Assembly: GCA_964196195.1 (NCBI GenBank)
Contig: CAXMSE010000087.1
Coordinates: 1 to 64,000, forward strand
Reading direction: 5' to 3'
DNA from: OFTM10 sp964196195
GTDB taxonomy: Bacteria; Actinomycetota; Acidimicrobiia; Acidimicrobiales; Aldehydirespiratoraceae
DNA: 64,000 nt
Shown here: one piece after another, positions 18,416 to 28,000 of the stretch
Layout: each line of letters begins with the position of its first letter
Position numbering within the stretch: the first letter of the stretch is position 1
Notes under the pieces: generated by a model
The model's input: the letters and a program-made list of their open reading frames with translations, nothing else
The model's database searches: none
Told to the model about the DNA's origin: nothing
Made by a program: the position numbers and the translations under genes

Positions 18416-19308
18416 GTTTCGTGATCGCCGAGAGTCTCGAGGACGCCCTCGCCGCGGTAGCGGCCGGGGCCCATCCAATCGCAGGGGGCACCGACCTTGT
18501 GGTGGGAGCCCGCTGTGGCAAGGGAGCCCTGCCCGAGCATCTGGTGGCCATCGACCGCATCGGGCAGCTCGCCGAGATCGGCCCCGGGCCCGGTGGAATC
18601 CGGATCGGGGCGCTCGTCACCCATGCCACCCTCATGACAGATCCGTTGGTGACGGCCGAATTCACCGCCCTCGCCGATGCAGCGGCGCTGGTGGGCTCAC
18701 CTTCCACCCGAAATGTGGGCACCCTGGGCGGCAACGTGATGAACGCGTCACCGGCAATGGACACCGGGGCTCCCCTGATGGTGCTGGGTGCGGTCGCCGA
18801 CCTCCAGTCCGTCGGAGGATCGCGATCGGTGCCACTCGATGAGCTCTGGACCGGCCCGGGCTCCACCTCGGCTCGTAGCGATGAGCTCTTGATCGGCGTC
18901 ACCTTGGGGCAGGGCACTGATGGCAGGGGGAGTGCGTATGTGCGCCTCGAATATCGACGAGCGATGGAGATAGCAGTGGTCGGCGCAGCTGCAGCCATCA
19001 CCCTGGCCGACGACGGAACTATCGCGGCTGCGGCGCTGGCACTCAGCGCCGTGGCCCCCACCATCCTCTCCGTCGAAGGGGTAAGCGATGCTCTGGTCGG
19101 GCGCGATCCCGATTCGGCGGCCGCGATCGCGGCTCGTCTTGCCGGCGAACAGGCCTCGCCGATCAGCGACCTGAGGGCGAGCGATACCTACCGTCGCCAT
19201 TGTGTGGGCGTGATGGCCAAACGGGCGGTGGCTGCGGCTGCGAAAAGAGCAGCGGGAGAAGACATTGCCGTGCCGGTCAATCGGTCCATCGGAATCGGAG
19301 CAGCCTGA
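18412..19308 (+). CDS. Second molybdenum hydroxylase, FAD-binding subunit
   Basis: This 298-residue CoxM-like protein has the FAD segments AGGTDLVVGARCG (about residue 24) and STRNVGTLGGNVMNASPAMD (about residue 100). A GTG start overlaps the stop of the Mo subunit, and its own TGA shares a base with the ATG of the 2Fe-2S gene. It carries electrons away from the iron-sulfur subunit. Subunit order here is large-medium-small, unlike the medium-small-large order of the first cluster. Confidence 0.92.
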   Translation: MSFVIAESLEDALAAVAAGAHPIAGGTDLVVGARCGKGALPEHLVAIDRIGQLAEIGPGPGGIRIGALVTHATLMTDPLVTAEFTALADAAALVGSPSTRNVGTLGGNVMNASPAMDTGAPLMVLGAVADLQSVGGSRSVPLDELWTGPGSTSARSDELLIGVTLGQGTDGRGSAYVRLEYRRAMEIAVVGAAAAITLADDGTIAAAALALSAVAPTILSVEGVSDALVGRDPDSAAAIAARLAGEQASPISDLRASDTYRRHCVGVMAKRAVAAAAKRAAGEDIAVPVNRSIGIGAA

Positions 19309-19775
19309 TGAGCGAATCATTCGACCTCGAGGTGAACGGCGTCTTCTATCCGGTCAGCGTCGACCAATCACGCAATCTGGTGTCGGTCATCCGAGAAGAG
19401 ATCGGCCTCACCGGCACCAAGGAGGGCTGCGACGATTGTGAGTGTGGGGCCTGCATGGTGTTGCTCGACGGCCAACCGGTCAACTCCTGTTCCTACCTGG
19501 CGGTGCAGGCCCAGGGTCGATCGATCACCACGGTGGAGGGGGTCATGCATGGCAACGAGATGCACCTCTTGCAGCGCAAGCTCCTCGAGGAGGGCGGGGT
19601 CCAATGTGGCTTCTGCACGCCGGGCATGATCATGTCGGCCCATGCTCTGCTCGATCGCGTGGCCAACCCCACCCCCGAAGATGTACGTATCGGTCTCAGC
19701 GGCAACCTCTGCCGGTGCACCGGCTACGCCAAGATTCTGTCAGCGGTGGAGCAGGCGGCAGCAGAGCTCGGCTGA
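19308..19775 (+). CDS. Second molybdenum hydroxylase, 2Fe-2S subunit
   Basis: This 155-residue protein has both family clusters: GCDDCECGACMV near the N-terminus, then QCGFCTPGM and GNLCRCTGY. ATG 19308 is chosen because it overlaps the upstream TGA (TGATG) and gives a normal N-terminus; upstream in-frame codons encode arginine-rich nonsense. It completes a three-subunit soluble hydroxylase with the two genes before it. Confidence 0.94.
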   Translation: MSESFDLEVNGVFYPVSVDQSRNLVSVIREEIGLTGTKEGCDDCECGACMVLLDGQPVNSCSYLAVQAQGRSITTVEGVMHGNEMHLLQRKLLEEGGVQCGFCTPGMIMSAHALLDRVANPTPEDVRIGLSGNLCRCTGYAKILSAVEQAAAELG

Positions 19776-19817
19776 GCATTCCGCTCCCGTACGGCGCAGT
19801 TCTGAAAGGATCGAGAG

Positions 19818-20552
19818 ATGACGAAGCGCGAAATCAGCCTGGTCGCAGTGATTGTGGTGCTCATCGGGCTGTTCGCGGGCTACGCGCTGGCCCAATCGGG
19901 AGGCGACGACGGGTCCGACACCGCCGCGGGCACGTCCACCACGACCACTACCGAGGCTCCCAGCACAAGCACCACTGGCCCCACCACCACGACGACTTCC
20001 ACCACCTCGACGTCGACGACGACGAGTACCACCACGACAAGCACCACCACCACGAGCACGACCACCTCGACCGTGCCTCCGCCTCCGCTCGCCGATCTGC
20101 CATCCGGGGAAATTGCGGGATTTGGCATCGGTTCGCCCCTTCCCGACGTGATCGACGAACTGATCTCTTCATATGGTCCTCCCGACGACGACTCCGGCTG
20201 GGCCGAGGGTTGTCAGTTCGACGGAAGCGACGGCACCAAGGAGCGCAGCTACATCTGGGGCCGACTGCACGTGGTGTTCAGCCGATTCGAAGGTCCGGAG
20301 GTCCTCGAACGTTGGAGCTGGAACCCCGGACCTGACGATCCGACCCCGGGCGAAGTGCGGCTGCACGACGGGGTCGCCAACACAGCCACGATTGCCGAGA
20401 TCTCGGCCCTCACAGGGTTCGAGACGAACTACCAGGAGCCTTTCGGCCTCACCTTGGTCACCGACAACTTCACATGGATCTATCTGGCCTTCGGTGAGTC
20501 CGTCGACGAGCCGGTTTTCGAAATCAGCTGGGGTGGGGGTTTCTGCGACTAG
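19818..20552 (+). CDS. Secreted or anchored protein with threonine-rich linker
   Basis: This 244-residue protein follows AAAGGA. The N-terminal hydrophobic segment (about residues 7-25) ends in ALAQS and could be a signal peptide or anchor. A linker of about 45 residues, almost all Thr and Ser, follows. Then comes a globular domain of about 150 residues with GFGIGSPLPDVID, a cysteine in GCQFDG and a C-terminal GGGFCD. The two cysteines could form a disulfide. No family is recognised. A second protein of the same design lies at 39394-40026. Confidence 0.75.
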   Translation: MTKREISLVAVIVVLIGLFAGYALAQSGGDDGSDTAAGTSTTTTTEAPSTSTTGPTTTTTSTTSTSTTTSTTTTSTTTTSTTTSTVPPPPLADLPSGEIAGFGIGSPLPDVIDELISSYGPPDDDSGWAEGCQFDGSDGTKERSYIWGRLHVVFSRFEGPEVLERWSWNPGPDDPTPGEVRLHDGVANTATIAEISALTGFETNYQEPFGLTLVTDNFTWIYLAFGESVDEPVFEISWGGGFCD

Positions 20553-20860
20553 CGGCGCTCCGTCTGGTGGGATCTAGTGACAGGCTGCCGGACGGTCGCT
20601 GTGGTGGATGGTCAGGGTGGTCTTCCGGCCCTTGATTCGTCCAGGCGGGTTGCTCCGGTTCTTCCGTCTCTCGATCGCGGTCAGATACAGCACCTTTGTC
20701 GCCGCTTGCTCGGTCGGCAAATGCCCTCTTCGCACCGCCGCCATGCGAAACGTCGCGTTGAGACGGACAAGGCGGGACCAATGACCCTTCTATTGACCAC
20801 CATCGACAAGACATTGTGTCCCGAGGAAGCTTCTTTCCATTCTCGACACGCGAGCGACGA
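20553..20860. other. Intergenic region upstream of the nar operon
   Basis: About 308 bases separate the threonine-rich protein gene from the first narK. A short frame covering 20577-20864 is open, but it has no ribosome binding site, looks arbitrary in composition and runs into narK, so I do not call it. The 3' part contains an FNR/DNR-like half-site pair (20793-20806). No convincing -10 element or T-rich terminator is visible. Confidence 0.5.
20793..20806. promoter_or_regulatory. Candidate FNR/DNR-type binding site
   Basis: TTGAC-CACC-ATCGA resembles the FNR-family consensus TTGAT-N4-ATCAA, with eight of the ten conserved positions matching. It lies about 55 bases before the narK start, where an anaerobic or nitric-oxide activator would act. 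A chance match cannot be excluded. Confidence 0.3.
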
Positions 20861-22531
20861 GTGACCAACACAGATAGCGGAAACGAAACCGACGAGGCGC
20901 CGAAGCTCCTCGATTTCGAACAGGAGCGAATCCGGGTTCTGCATTACACCTGGATCGCCTTCTTCATGACCTTCTACGTGTGGTTCAACCTGGCCCCGTT
21001 GTCGACCACCATGAGAAACGATCTCGACTGGCTCACCAAGGAGCACGTCAAGATCCTGCTCATCTGCAATGTCGCCCTCACCATCCCGGCGCGGATCGTG
21101 GTCGGAGCTCTGATCGATCGCTTCGGTGCCCGGATCGTGTTCACCGGCCTGATGATCACGATGTCGATACCGGCAGTCGTGTTTGCCTTCGCCGACACCT
21201 TCACCCAGCAGATCATCTCCCGCTTGGCCCTCGGCGGTGTCGGCGCCGGTTTCGTGGTCGGCATCAAGATGGTGGCCCAGTGGTTCCCGCCCAAGTACGT
21301 GGGCAGGGCTGAGGGGTTCTACGCCGGTTGGGGCAACTTCGGTTCTGCTTTTGCGGCGATGACATTGCCCTGGGTCGCGCTCACCGTGCTCGGCAACTGG
21401 CTCAACATGGGCGAGGGCGCCTGGCGGTGGGCGATGGCCCTCAACGGCGTCGTGCTCGCGGTCTACGGCGTCATGTACTACTTCCTCGTGCGCGATGTGC
21501 CCGATGGTCGCACCCTGGTGAAGTCCAAGAAGGCCGACCCGATGCTGTGTTCGAGCTACGGCGATCTCGCCCAGTACCTCGTGTGGTCGATCCCTCTCGT
21601 CGGTGCGCTCGGTGTTCTCGCCTGGCGGGTCAGCAACGTAACCGTCGTGACCGACTCGCACCCCGAGGGCAAAATCGTCCTCGGCGACACCGGTCTATAT
21701 GTGATCTACGCGGTACTGGCTCTCGTCTATGTGGTGCACGCGGCGAAGACGCTCGCCATCAACCTGCCCTACATCAAGGCGGGAGTGCCGGATGAGGAGA
21801 AGTACCATTTCGGAAGCGTTGCCGCCCTCAACAGCACCTACTTCGCCAACTTCGGTGCCGAGCTGGCCGTCGTGTCGATGCTGCCGGCCTTCTTCGAGAA
21901 CACCTTCGAACCGCTGAGGAACAGCAGCGGTGGTCCCCTGGTCACCGCCACCGTCGCCGGTTTGGTGGCGTCCTCGTTCGCCTTCGTGAACCTGCTGGCT
22001 CGTCCCCTCGGTGGCTACCTGTCCGACATCCTGCCCAGCCGCAAGCGCACGATGCTCGTCTACATCCTCGGCATCGTCGTCGGCTTCTTCTTCATGGCAT
22101 TCATCGCCAAGTGGGCCACGGGGACAGACGAGGACGGCCTCCGCAACGTGATACCGATGTTCAGCGGGCTCACCTGGCTCATCATCGCCGTCGCCATCAC
22201 GGTCTTCGCGTCGATGTTCGTACAGGGCGCCGAGGGCGCCACATTCGCCATCATCCCCACGGTCAACAAGCGTATGACGGGCCAGATCGCCGGTATGGCA
22301 GGCGCCTACGGCAATGTCGGGGCGGTCATCTACCTGGTGATCTTCTCCCTGGTCGATGCCCGCACCTTCTTCTTCATACTCTCAGCCGGTGCGGCGGTGA
22401 GCTTCGTGGTCACCCTGTTGTTGCTCCAGGAGCCCAAGGACGCCTTCGCCGCCGACTTCGACGACGAACCGTCTGATGACGAACGCAATACCGACGAACC
22501 CCAGGTCGAGCAGGCCTCGCCGCCTGCCTGA
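20861..22531 (+). CDS. narK: Nitrate/nitrite transporter, NarK family (first copy)
   Basis: This MFS protein of about 556 residues has twelve hydrophobic segments. The NarK-like start is FMTFYVWFNLAPLSTTM, followed by the loop GALIDRFGAR. A long charged C-terminal tail follows the last membrane segment. NarK proteins import nitrate or exchange it for nitrite. Start choice is weak: GTG 20861 gives a sensible N-terminus without a clear ribosome binding site, and GTG 20816 is an alternative. It is the first gene of the nar operon and is followed by a second narK. Confidence 0.88.
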   Translation: MTNTDSGNETDEAPKLLDFEQERIRVLHYTWIAFFMTFYVWFNLAPLSTTMRNDLDWLTKEHVKILLICNVALTIPARIVVGALIDRFGARIVFTGLMITMSIPAVVFAFADTFTQQIISRLALGGVGAGFVVGIKMVAQWFPPKYVGRAEGFYAGWGNFGSAFAAMTLPWVALTVLGNWLNMGEGAWRWAMALNGVVLAVYGVMYYFLVRDVPDGRTLVKSKKADPMLCSSYGDLAQYLVWSIPLVGALGVLAWRVSNVTVVTDSHPEGKIVLGDTGLYVIYAVLALVYVVHAAKTLAINLPYIKAGVPDEEKYHFGSVAALNSTYFANFGAELAVVSMLPAFFENTFEPLRNSSGGPLVTATVAGLVASSFAFVNLLARPLGGYLSDILPSRKRTMLVYILGIVVGFFFMAFIAKWATGTDEDGLRNVIPMFSGLTWLIIAVAITVFASMFVQGAEGATFAIIPTVNKRMTGQIAGMAGAYGNVGAVIYLVIFSLVDARTFFFILSAGAAVSFVVTLLLLQEPKDAFAADFDDEPSDDERNTDEPQVEQASPPA

Positions 22532-22583
22532 CTCTCGACCCACCCACGAGTTACCCGACACCGAAGTCCCGAGAGGACAAAAC

Positions 22584-24188
22584 ATGGCTGACATCTACGA
22601 ATGGGATGTCGAAGACGAAGAGTTCTGGGAGAGCGAAGGCAAGCAAATCGCCAGCCGGAACCTCTGGGTCTCGATCCCGAGCCTCCTGGTCGGCTTCGCC
22701 GTCTGGCTCTACTGGAGCATCATCACCGTCCAGATGCTCAACCTGGGCTTCGACTTCGAGCAGTCCGAACTGTTCACGATCACCGCGATCGCCGGTCTCA
22801 CCGGCGCCACCCTGCGGATTCCGAGCAGCTTCTTCATCCGGATCGCCGGTGGGCGCAACACCATCTTCTTCACGACGGCCCTACTGATGATTCCGGCGGC
22901 TGGCACCGGCTTCGCCCTGCTCGATCAGGACACGCCCTTGTGGGTTTTCCAGCTGCTGGCCTTCCTCTCGGGCCTCGGTGGCGGCAACTTCGCATCGTCG
23001 ATGTCGAACATCAGCTTCTTCTATCCGAAGAAGATGCAGGGGCTCAGCCTCGGCCTCAACGCCGGACTCGGCAATGCCGGTGTAACGACGATGCAGATCC
23101 TCATACCGCTCGTCATGACCAACGCCGTCTTCGGCGGCGGTTCGATGATCCTGGAGAAGGACTCCGGCACCCTGATCGGCACGATCACCAAGGGCACCGA
23201 GACCTACATCCACAACGCCGGTTTCGTTTGGTTGGTGTTCCTCGTCCCGCTGGCGTTCTTCGGCTGGACGCGGATGAACAACATTCGTACCGAGCACGTT
23301 TCGCCCAACATCGGCTCGCCGCTCTCGTCGTTCGCCAAGATCACCGGGATGCTGCTGGTGGCCTTCATCACCTCGGCTATCGGCCTCTTTGTCATCTTGC
23401 CCGACCCCACTGGTCTCGGTGCCCCGTCCTGGGCCAAGTACCCGGTGATCGCTGTTGTCATCTGGCTGACGGTGCAGCTGCTAAAGCAAATCCCCGGTGA
23501 GATCAAGCCAAACCTGGAGCGCCAATACAAGATCTTCGAGAACCGTCATACCTGGGTGATGAGCACGATCTACACCATGACGTTCGGCAGCTTCATCGGC
23601 TATTCGGCCGGTTTCGCCCTCGCCATCAAGGTGGTGTTCGGGTTCAAGCACATCGAGACCGACGGCGTGTGGGACCACAGCATCGACAACCCCGACGGAC
23701 CCTCCGCTCTCACCTTCGCCTGGATGGGCCCGTTCATCGGTGCCTTCATCCGGCCGGTGGGCGGATGGATCGCCGACCGGGTCGGTGGCGCACGGGTCAC
23801 CCACTATGTGTCCATCGTGATGACCGCCAGTGCCCTGGGAGTGGCCTACTTCCTCCGCGAGGCCTATCAGTCGGAAACACCCGAAGACTTCTTCCTGCCC
23901 TTCTTCCTGATCTTCCTCGTGCTGTTCGCGGCATCGGGAATCGGCAACGGCTCTACTTTCCGCACCATCGCCATCGTGTTCAACAAGGAACAGGCCGGGC
24001 CCGTGCTCGGGTGGACCTCGGCAGTGGCGGCTTACGGAGCATTCGTGGTGCCCCAGGAATTCGGTGAACAGATCAAGGGTGGCACCCCCGAGTACGCCCT
24101 CGTGGGGTTCGCGATCTTCTACGTCGTGTGCATGGCCCTCAACTACTGGTACTACCTCGGGCCCAAGGCGGAGTTCAAGAACCCGTGA
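22584..24188 (+). CDS. narK: Nitrate/nitrite transporter, NarK family (second copy)
   Basis: This 534-residue MFS protein starts at ATG 22584, after a GAGAGGAC element. An acidic N-terminus (DVEDEEFWESEG) precedes about twelve hydrophobic segments, including GFAVWLYWSIITVQMLNLGF and FIRPVGGWIADRVGGAR. Many nitrate respirers carry NarK1 and NarK2 as a pair, sometimes fused, with one favouring proton-nitrate symport and the other nitrate/nitrite exchange. Which is which cannot be assigned here. Its TGA overlaps the GTG start of the cytochrome gene. Confidence 0.88.
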   Translation: MADIYEWDVEDEEFWESEGKQIASRNLWVSIPSLLVGFAVWLYWSIITVQMLNLGFDFEQSELFTITAIAGLTGATLRIPSSFFIRIAGGRNTIFFTTALLMIPAAGTGFALLDQDTPLWVFQLLAFLSGLGGGNFASSMSNISFFYPKKMQGLSLGLNAGLGNAGVTTMQILIPLVMTNAVFGGGSMILEKDSGTLIGTITKGTETYIHNAGFVWLVFLVPLAFFGWTRMNNIRTEHVSPNIGSPLSSFAKITGMLLVAFITSAIGLFVILPDPTGLGAPSWAKYPVIAVVIWLTVQLLKQIPGEIKPNLERQYKIFENRHTWVMSTIYTMTFGSFIGYSAGFALAIKVVFGFKHIETDGVWDHSIDNPDGPSALTFAWMGPFIGAFIRPVGGWIADRVGGARVTHYVSIVMTASALGVAYFLREAYQSETPEDFFLPFFLIFLVLFAASGIGNGSTFRTIAIVFNKEQAGPVLGWTSAVAAYGAFVVPQEFGEQIKGGTPEYALVGFAIFYVVCMALNYWYYLGPKAEFKNP

Positions 24189-25081
24189 CCGAACACGACG
24201 ACACCACGCCGGGTGGGACGATGTCTCGCTCGCGATTGCTGATAGCTGTAGCCGGCTTGGCGCTGCTGCTTGCGGGTGTCTCCGCCCAGACGGGTGGAGC
24301 TGCGGCGAGCACATCCACGGCCGCGGTACTGGCCCAGGACGACGCCGTTGCCGCCGGCGGGGTGGTATTCGCCAACAACTGCGCCAAGTGTCACCAGCCC
24401 ACCGGCCTCGGGATCGTGGGCACCTTCCCGCCGCTCGCGGGCAACCCGAGCGCGGCCGACCCTGAGTACGTCGAGCAGACGGTCCGCAACGGACTGAGCG
24501 GCCCACTCGAGGTTCTCGGCGTCACCTACAACGACACGATGGATTCGTTCTCGGATCTCTCCGACGACGACATAGCGGCGGTGGTGGCCTTTGTAGGTTC
24601 CCTTGCCGGTCGCGACCCGTCGGCCGCGCCACCGACGAATCCCGATGTCGTCGAACCCGGAGACATCGGAGAGGGCCGCGACCTGTTCGAAGGGGCGAAT
24701 CGCCTCGACAACGGAGGTGCCGCCTGCGCCGCGTGTCACATTGCCGGCGACATCGGCAACCTCGGAGGATGGAGCCTCGGGCCCGATATCACCGGTGCGG
24801 TCGAGAGGTTCGGCGGAGAAATCGGGCTGACAGGCTGGCTCAGTGGCCCCGCATCGGCGACGATGCAGCCGATATTCGACGACAGGCCGATCACACCCAA
24901 CGAGATAGCCGACATCGTGGCCTTTCTCGGAGATGCGCCGACCCAGTCGAAGCCGTCGGATCCCGGTGACGGGTTGATTCTGGCCGGGGCCGCCGGCCTC
25001 TTGGTCCTACTTGGTGGCATGGCCATCGCATGGCGCGGAATGCGTCAGACATACGCCGAACGGTTGAGGAGCAAGCGATGA
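24185..25081 (+). CDS. Diheme cytochrome c with C-terminal membrane anchor
   Basis: The protein has about 298 residues. A hydrophobic signal (LLIAVAGLALLLAGVSA) is followed by two cytochrome c domains with CAKCH (about residues 66-70) and CAACH (about residues 181-185). The likely axial methionines are in DTMDSF and ATMQPIF. A membrane segment near residues 265-284 anchors it facing outwards. It overlaps the second narK and narG by four bases each, so it is built into the operon. Electron transfer between the quinol/bc1 side and the nitrate reductase is a reasonable guess, like NarC of Thermus. ATG 24221 is an alternative start that also keeps the signal. Confidence 0.88.
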   Translation: MTEHDDTTPGGTMSRSRLLIAVAGLALLLAGVSAQTGGAAASTSTAAVLAQDDAVAAGGVVFANNCAKCHQPTGLGIVGTFPPLAGNPSAADPEYVEQTVRNGLSGPLEVLGVTYNDTMDSFSDLSDDDIAAVVAFVGSLAGRDPSAAPPTNPDVVEPGDIGEGRDLFEGANRLDNGGAACAACHIAGDIGNLGGWSLGPDITGAVERFGGEIGLTGWLSGPASATMQPIFDDRPITPNEIADIVAFLGDAPTQSKPSDPGDGLILAGAAGLLVLLGGMAIAWRGMRQTYAERLRSKR

Positions 25082-28000
25082 CCACCGAGTGGATCGAGGA
25101 GAAGGTCGCTCCCGCCGAGAGAAAGTGGGAGGAGTTCTACCGAAACCGCTTCCAGCACGACAAGCGGGTGCGCACCACCCACGGTGTCAACTGCACAGGT
25201 AGCTGCTCGTGGGAGGTGTTCGTCAAGGACGGCATCGTCACTTGGGAGCTTCAGGCCACCGACTACCCCCAACTCGAGGAGGGTCTCCCCCCCTATGAGC
25301 CGAGGGGTTGCCAGCGTGGCATTTCCTACTCGTGGTACCTCTACTCGCCGATCCGCGTGAAGTACCCCTATGTGAGGGGCGTGTTGGTCGACATGTACCG
25401 CGAGGCGAAGCGCGAGTACCTGGGCGACCCGGTCGACGCGTGGGCTTCCATCCAGAACAACCCGAAGTGGCGCACCAAGTACCAGCAGGCGCGCGGCAAG
25501 GGCGGCTTCCGTCGCATCGGTTGGGATGAGGCACTCGAGATCGCCGCGGCCTCCACCATCCACACCATGAAGCAGCACGGACCCGACCGGGTCGCGGGCT
25601 TCTCGCCGATCCCGGCGATGTCACAGATCAGTTACGCGGCCGGGAGCCGGTTCATGTCGCTGATCGGCGGCGTCATCATGAGCTTCTACGACTGGTATTG
25701 CGACCTTCCTCCCGCCTCACCGGAGGTCTGGGGCGAGCAGACCGACGTGCACGAGTCGGCCGACTGGTTCAATTCGCGGTTCATCGCGGTCATGGGTGCC
25801 AACCTCAACATGACCCGCACACCGGACACCCACTTCATCTCCGAAGTGCGTCATGCGGGCGCCAAGCTCACCGTTTTCGCCCCCGACTTCTCCCAGGTGG
25901 CGAAATATGCCGACTGGTGGATCCCGTCGACGCCGGGCCAGGACACCGCCTTCTGGCTGGCTGTCGACCATGTATTGCTCACCGAGTTCTACACCGAGCG
26001 CAAGGTCGACTACTTCCAGTCCTACGCCAAGCAGTACACCGACCTCCCCTTCCTGGTCGAGGTCGACAACGGTAAGGCCGGCAAGTATCTGAGGGCAGGA
26101 ACACTTGCGCCTTACGCCGATGTCGAGAATCCCGAGTGGAAGCTCATGGTGTGGGACGAAACCACCGACGCGCCGCGGCTTCCCAACGGAAGCATCGGCG
26201 ACCGCTGGGCTGTTGAGGACAAGGGCCACTGGAACCTCGAGATGGTCGACAATGTCACCGGCGAGGAGATCAGTCCGCGACTCTCCTTCATCGAACACCA
26301 CGATGATGTCGCGGCTATCGAGCTCGAATTTTTCGGTAGCGACGGCACCATCACCCGCTCGGTGCCGGTACGCACGGTTCACACCACCGACGGGCCCGTC
26401 ACCGTCACCACCGTGTTCGATCTGCTCAACGCCCGCTTCGGCGTCGACCGTGGGCTGAAGGGTTACGACGCCGCGAGCTACGACGACGATGATGTGCCCT
26501 ACACCCCGGCTTGGCAAGAGCAGTACACCGGCATCCATCGCGACACCGTCGTGAAGTACGCCCGAGAGTGGGGTCGCAACGGCGAACTCACCGAGGGCAA
26601 GAACATGATCATCATCGGTGCCGGCGCCAACCACTGGTACCACAACAACCTGCTGTACCGGTCCGGGATCGTGGCCCTGATGCTCACCGGTTCGGTGGGC
26701 GTCAACGGGGGTGGCCTCGCCCACTATGTCGGCCAGGAGAAACTCGTCAACGCGGCTTCCTGGGCATCGATTGCCTTCGGTACCGACTGGGGCATGGCTC
26801 CGCGTCACCAGAACACTCCTTCGTTCCACTACGTGCACTCCGACCAGTGGCGCTACGAGCGTGGCTATCGCGATTACGACTCACTACCGGACAACCACCC
26901 CGACCTGCACGATCACACGATCGACCACCAGGCCCGCGCGGTGCGCCAGGGCTGGTTGCCGTTCTTCCCCCAATTCAAGGAGAACCCGATCGAGGTCGTT
27001 CGCAAGGCTCGTCGCGCTGGAGCCGAAACCGACGAGGAGATCACGTCCTACATCGTCGATCGGCTGAAGTCACGCGATCTCGAGTTCGCCATCGACGACC
27101 CCGACGCACCCGAGTCGTGGCCCCGCACCTGGTTCATCTGGCGAGGAAATGCCATCGGCACATCGGCCAAGGGCCACGAGTTCTTCATGCGCCATTATCT
27201 GGGCACCCACTCCACGGCCATCGCCGCAGAGCCCGACGATCATGGTGTCGCCGAGGTGAAGGTCCGCGAGGATGCGCCCATCGGCAAGATGGATCTCGTG
27301 GTCGACCTCAACTTCAGGATGGACACCACCGCTCTCTACTCCGACCTCGTCCTGCCCGCAGCCACCTGGTACGAAAAGGACGACCTCAACAGCACCGACA
27401 TGCACACCTTCATCAACCCGATGCAGGCTGCGGTGCCCCCGGCATGGGAGTCCAAGAGCGACTGGCAGATCTTCGCCGCTCTCGCCAAGAAGGTGTCGGA
27501 GATGGCCGGTGGCCGCATGCCGACCGTCGTCGAGGACGTGGTGATGCAGCCCCTCGTGCACGACACACCCGATGAACTCGCACAGCCCACCGTGGCCGAC
27601 TGGCGCGCCGGCGAGGTCGAAGCCATTCCTGGCAAGACGATGCCCAGATTCAAGGTTCTGAAGCGCGATCTCTCCCAGCTCTACGAACGGCAGACCTCTC
27701 TCGGACCGGGAGTGCGCAACAACGGCGTTGCCGCTCACGGGCTCCGCATTCAGGTGGAGGAGTTCTACGACGAACTGGCCCGCAAGCAGCCCGACCGCCG
27801 CAGCGGCAAGGACGGCGAGATACTGCGCCCGTCGCTGGAGCGTGATCGGGAAGTGTGTGAAGCGATTCTCGCTCTCGATCCTGCGTCCAACGGGGAACTG
27901 GCCCACCGGGCCTTCGAAGCCGAGGAGGCCAAGACTGGTCGCGACCTCACTCACCTGGCCGCCGGTCAACGCGACACACGAATGAACTTCGCCGATCTGA

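Noticed and set aside
19930..20090. CRISPR-like or satellite repeat
   Set aside because: The repetition is Thr/Ser codon runs inside a coding linker, without spacers or regular repeat units.
20577..20864. 95-codon open frame before narK
   Set aside because: It has no ribosome binding site, an unremarkable translation, and overlaps the narK start; treated as intergenic.
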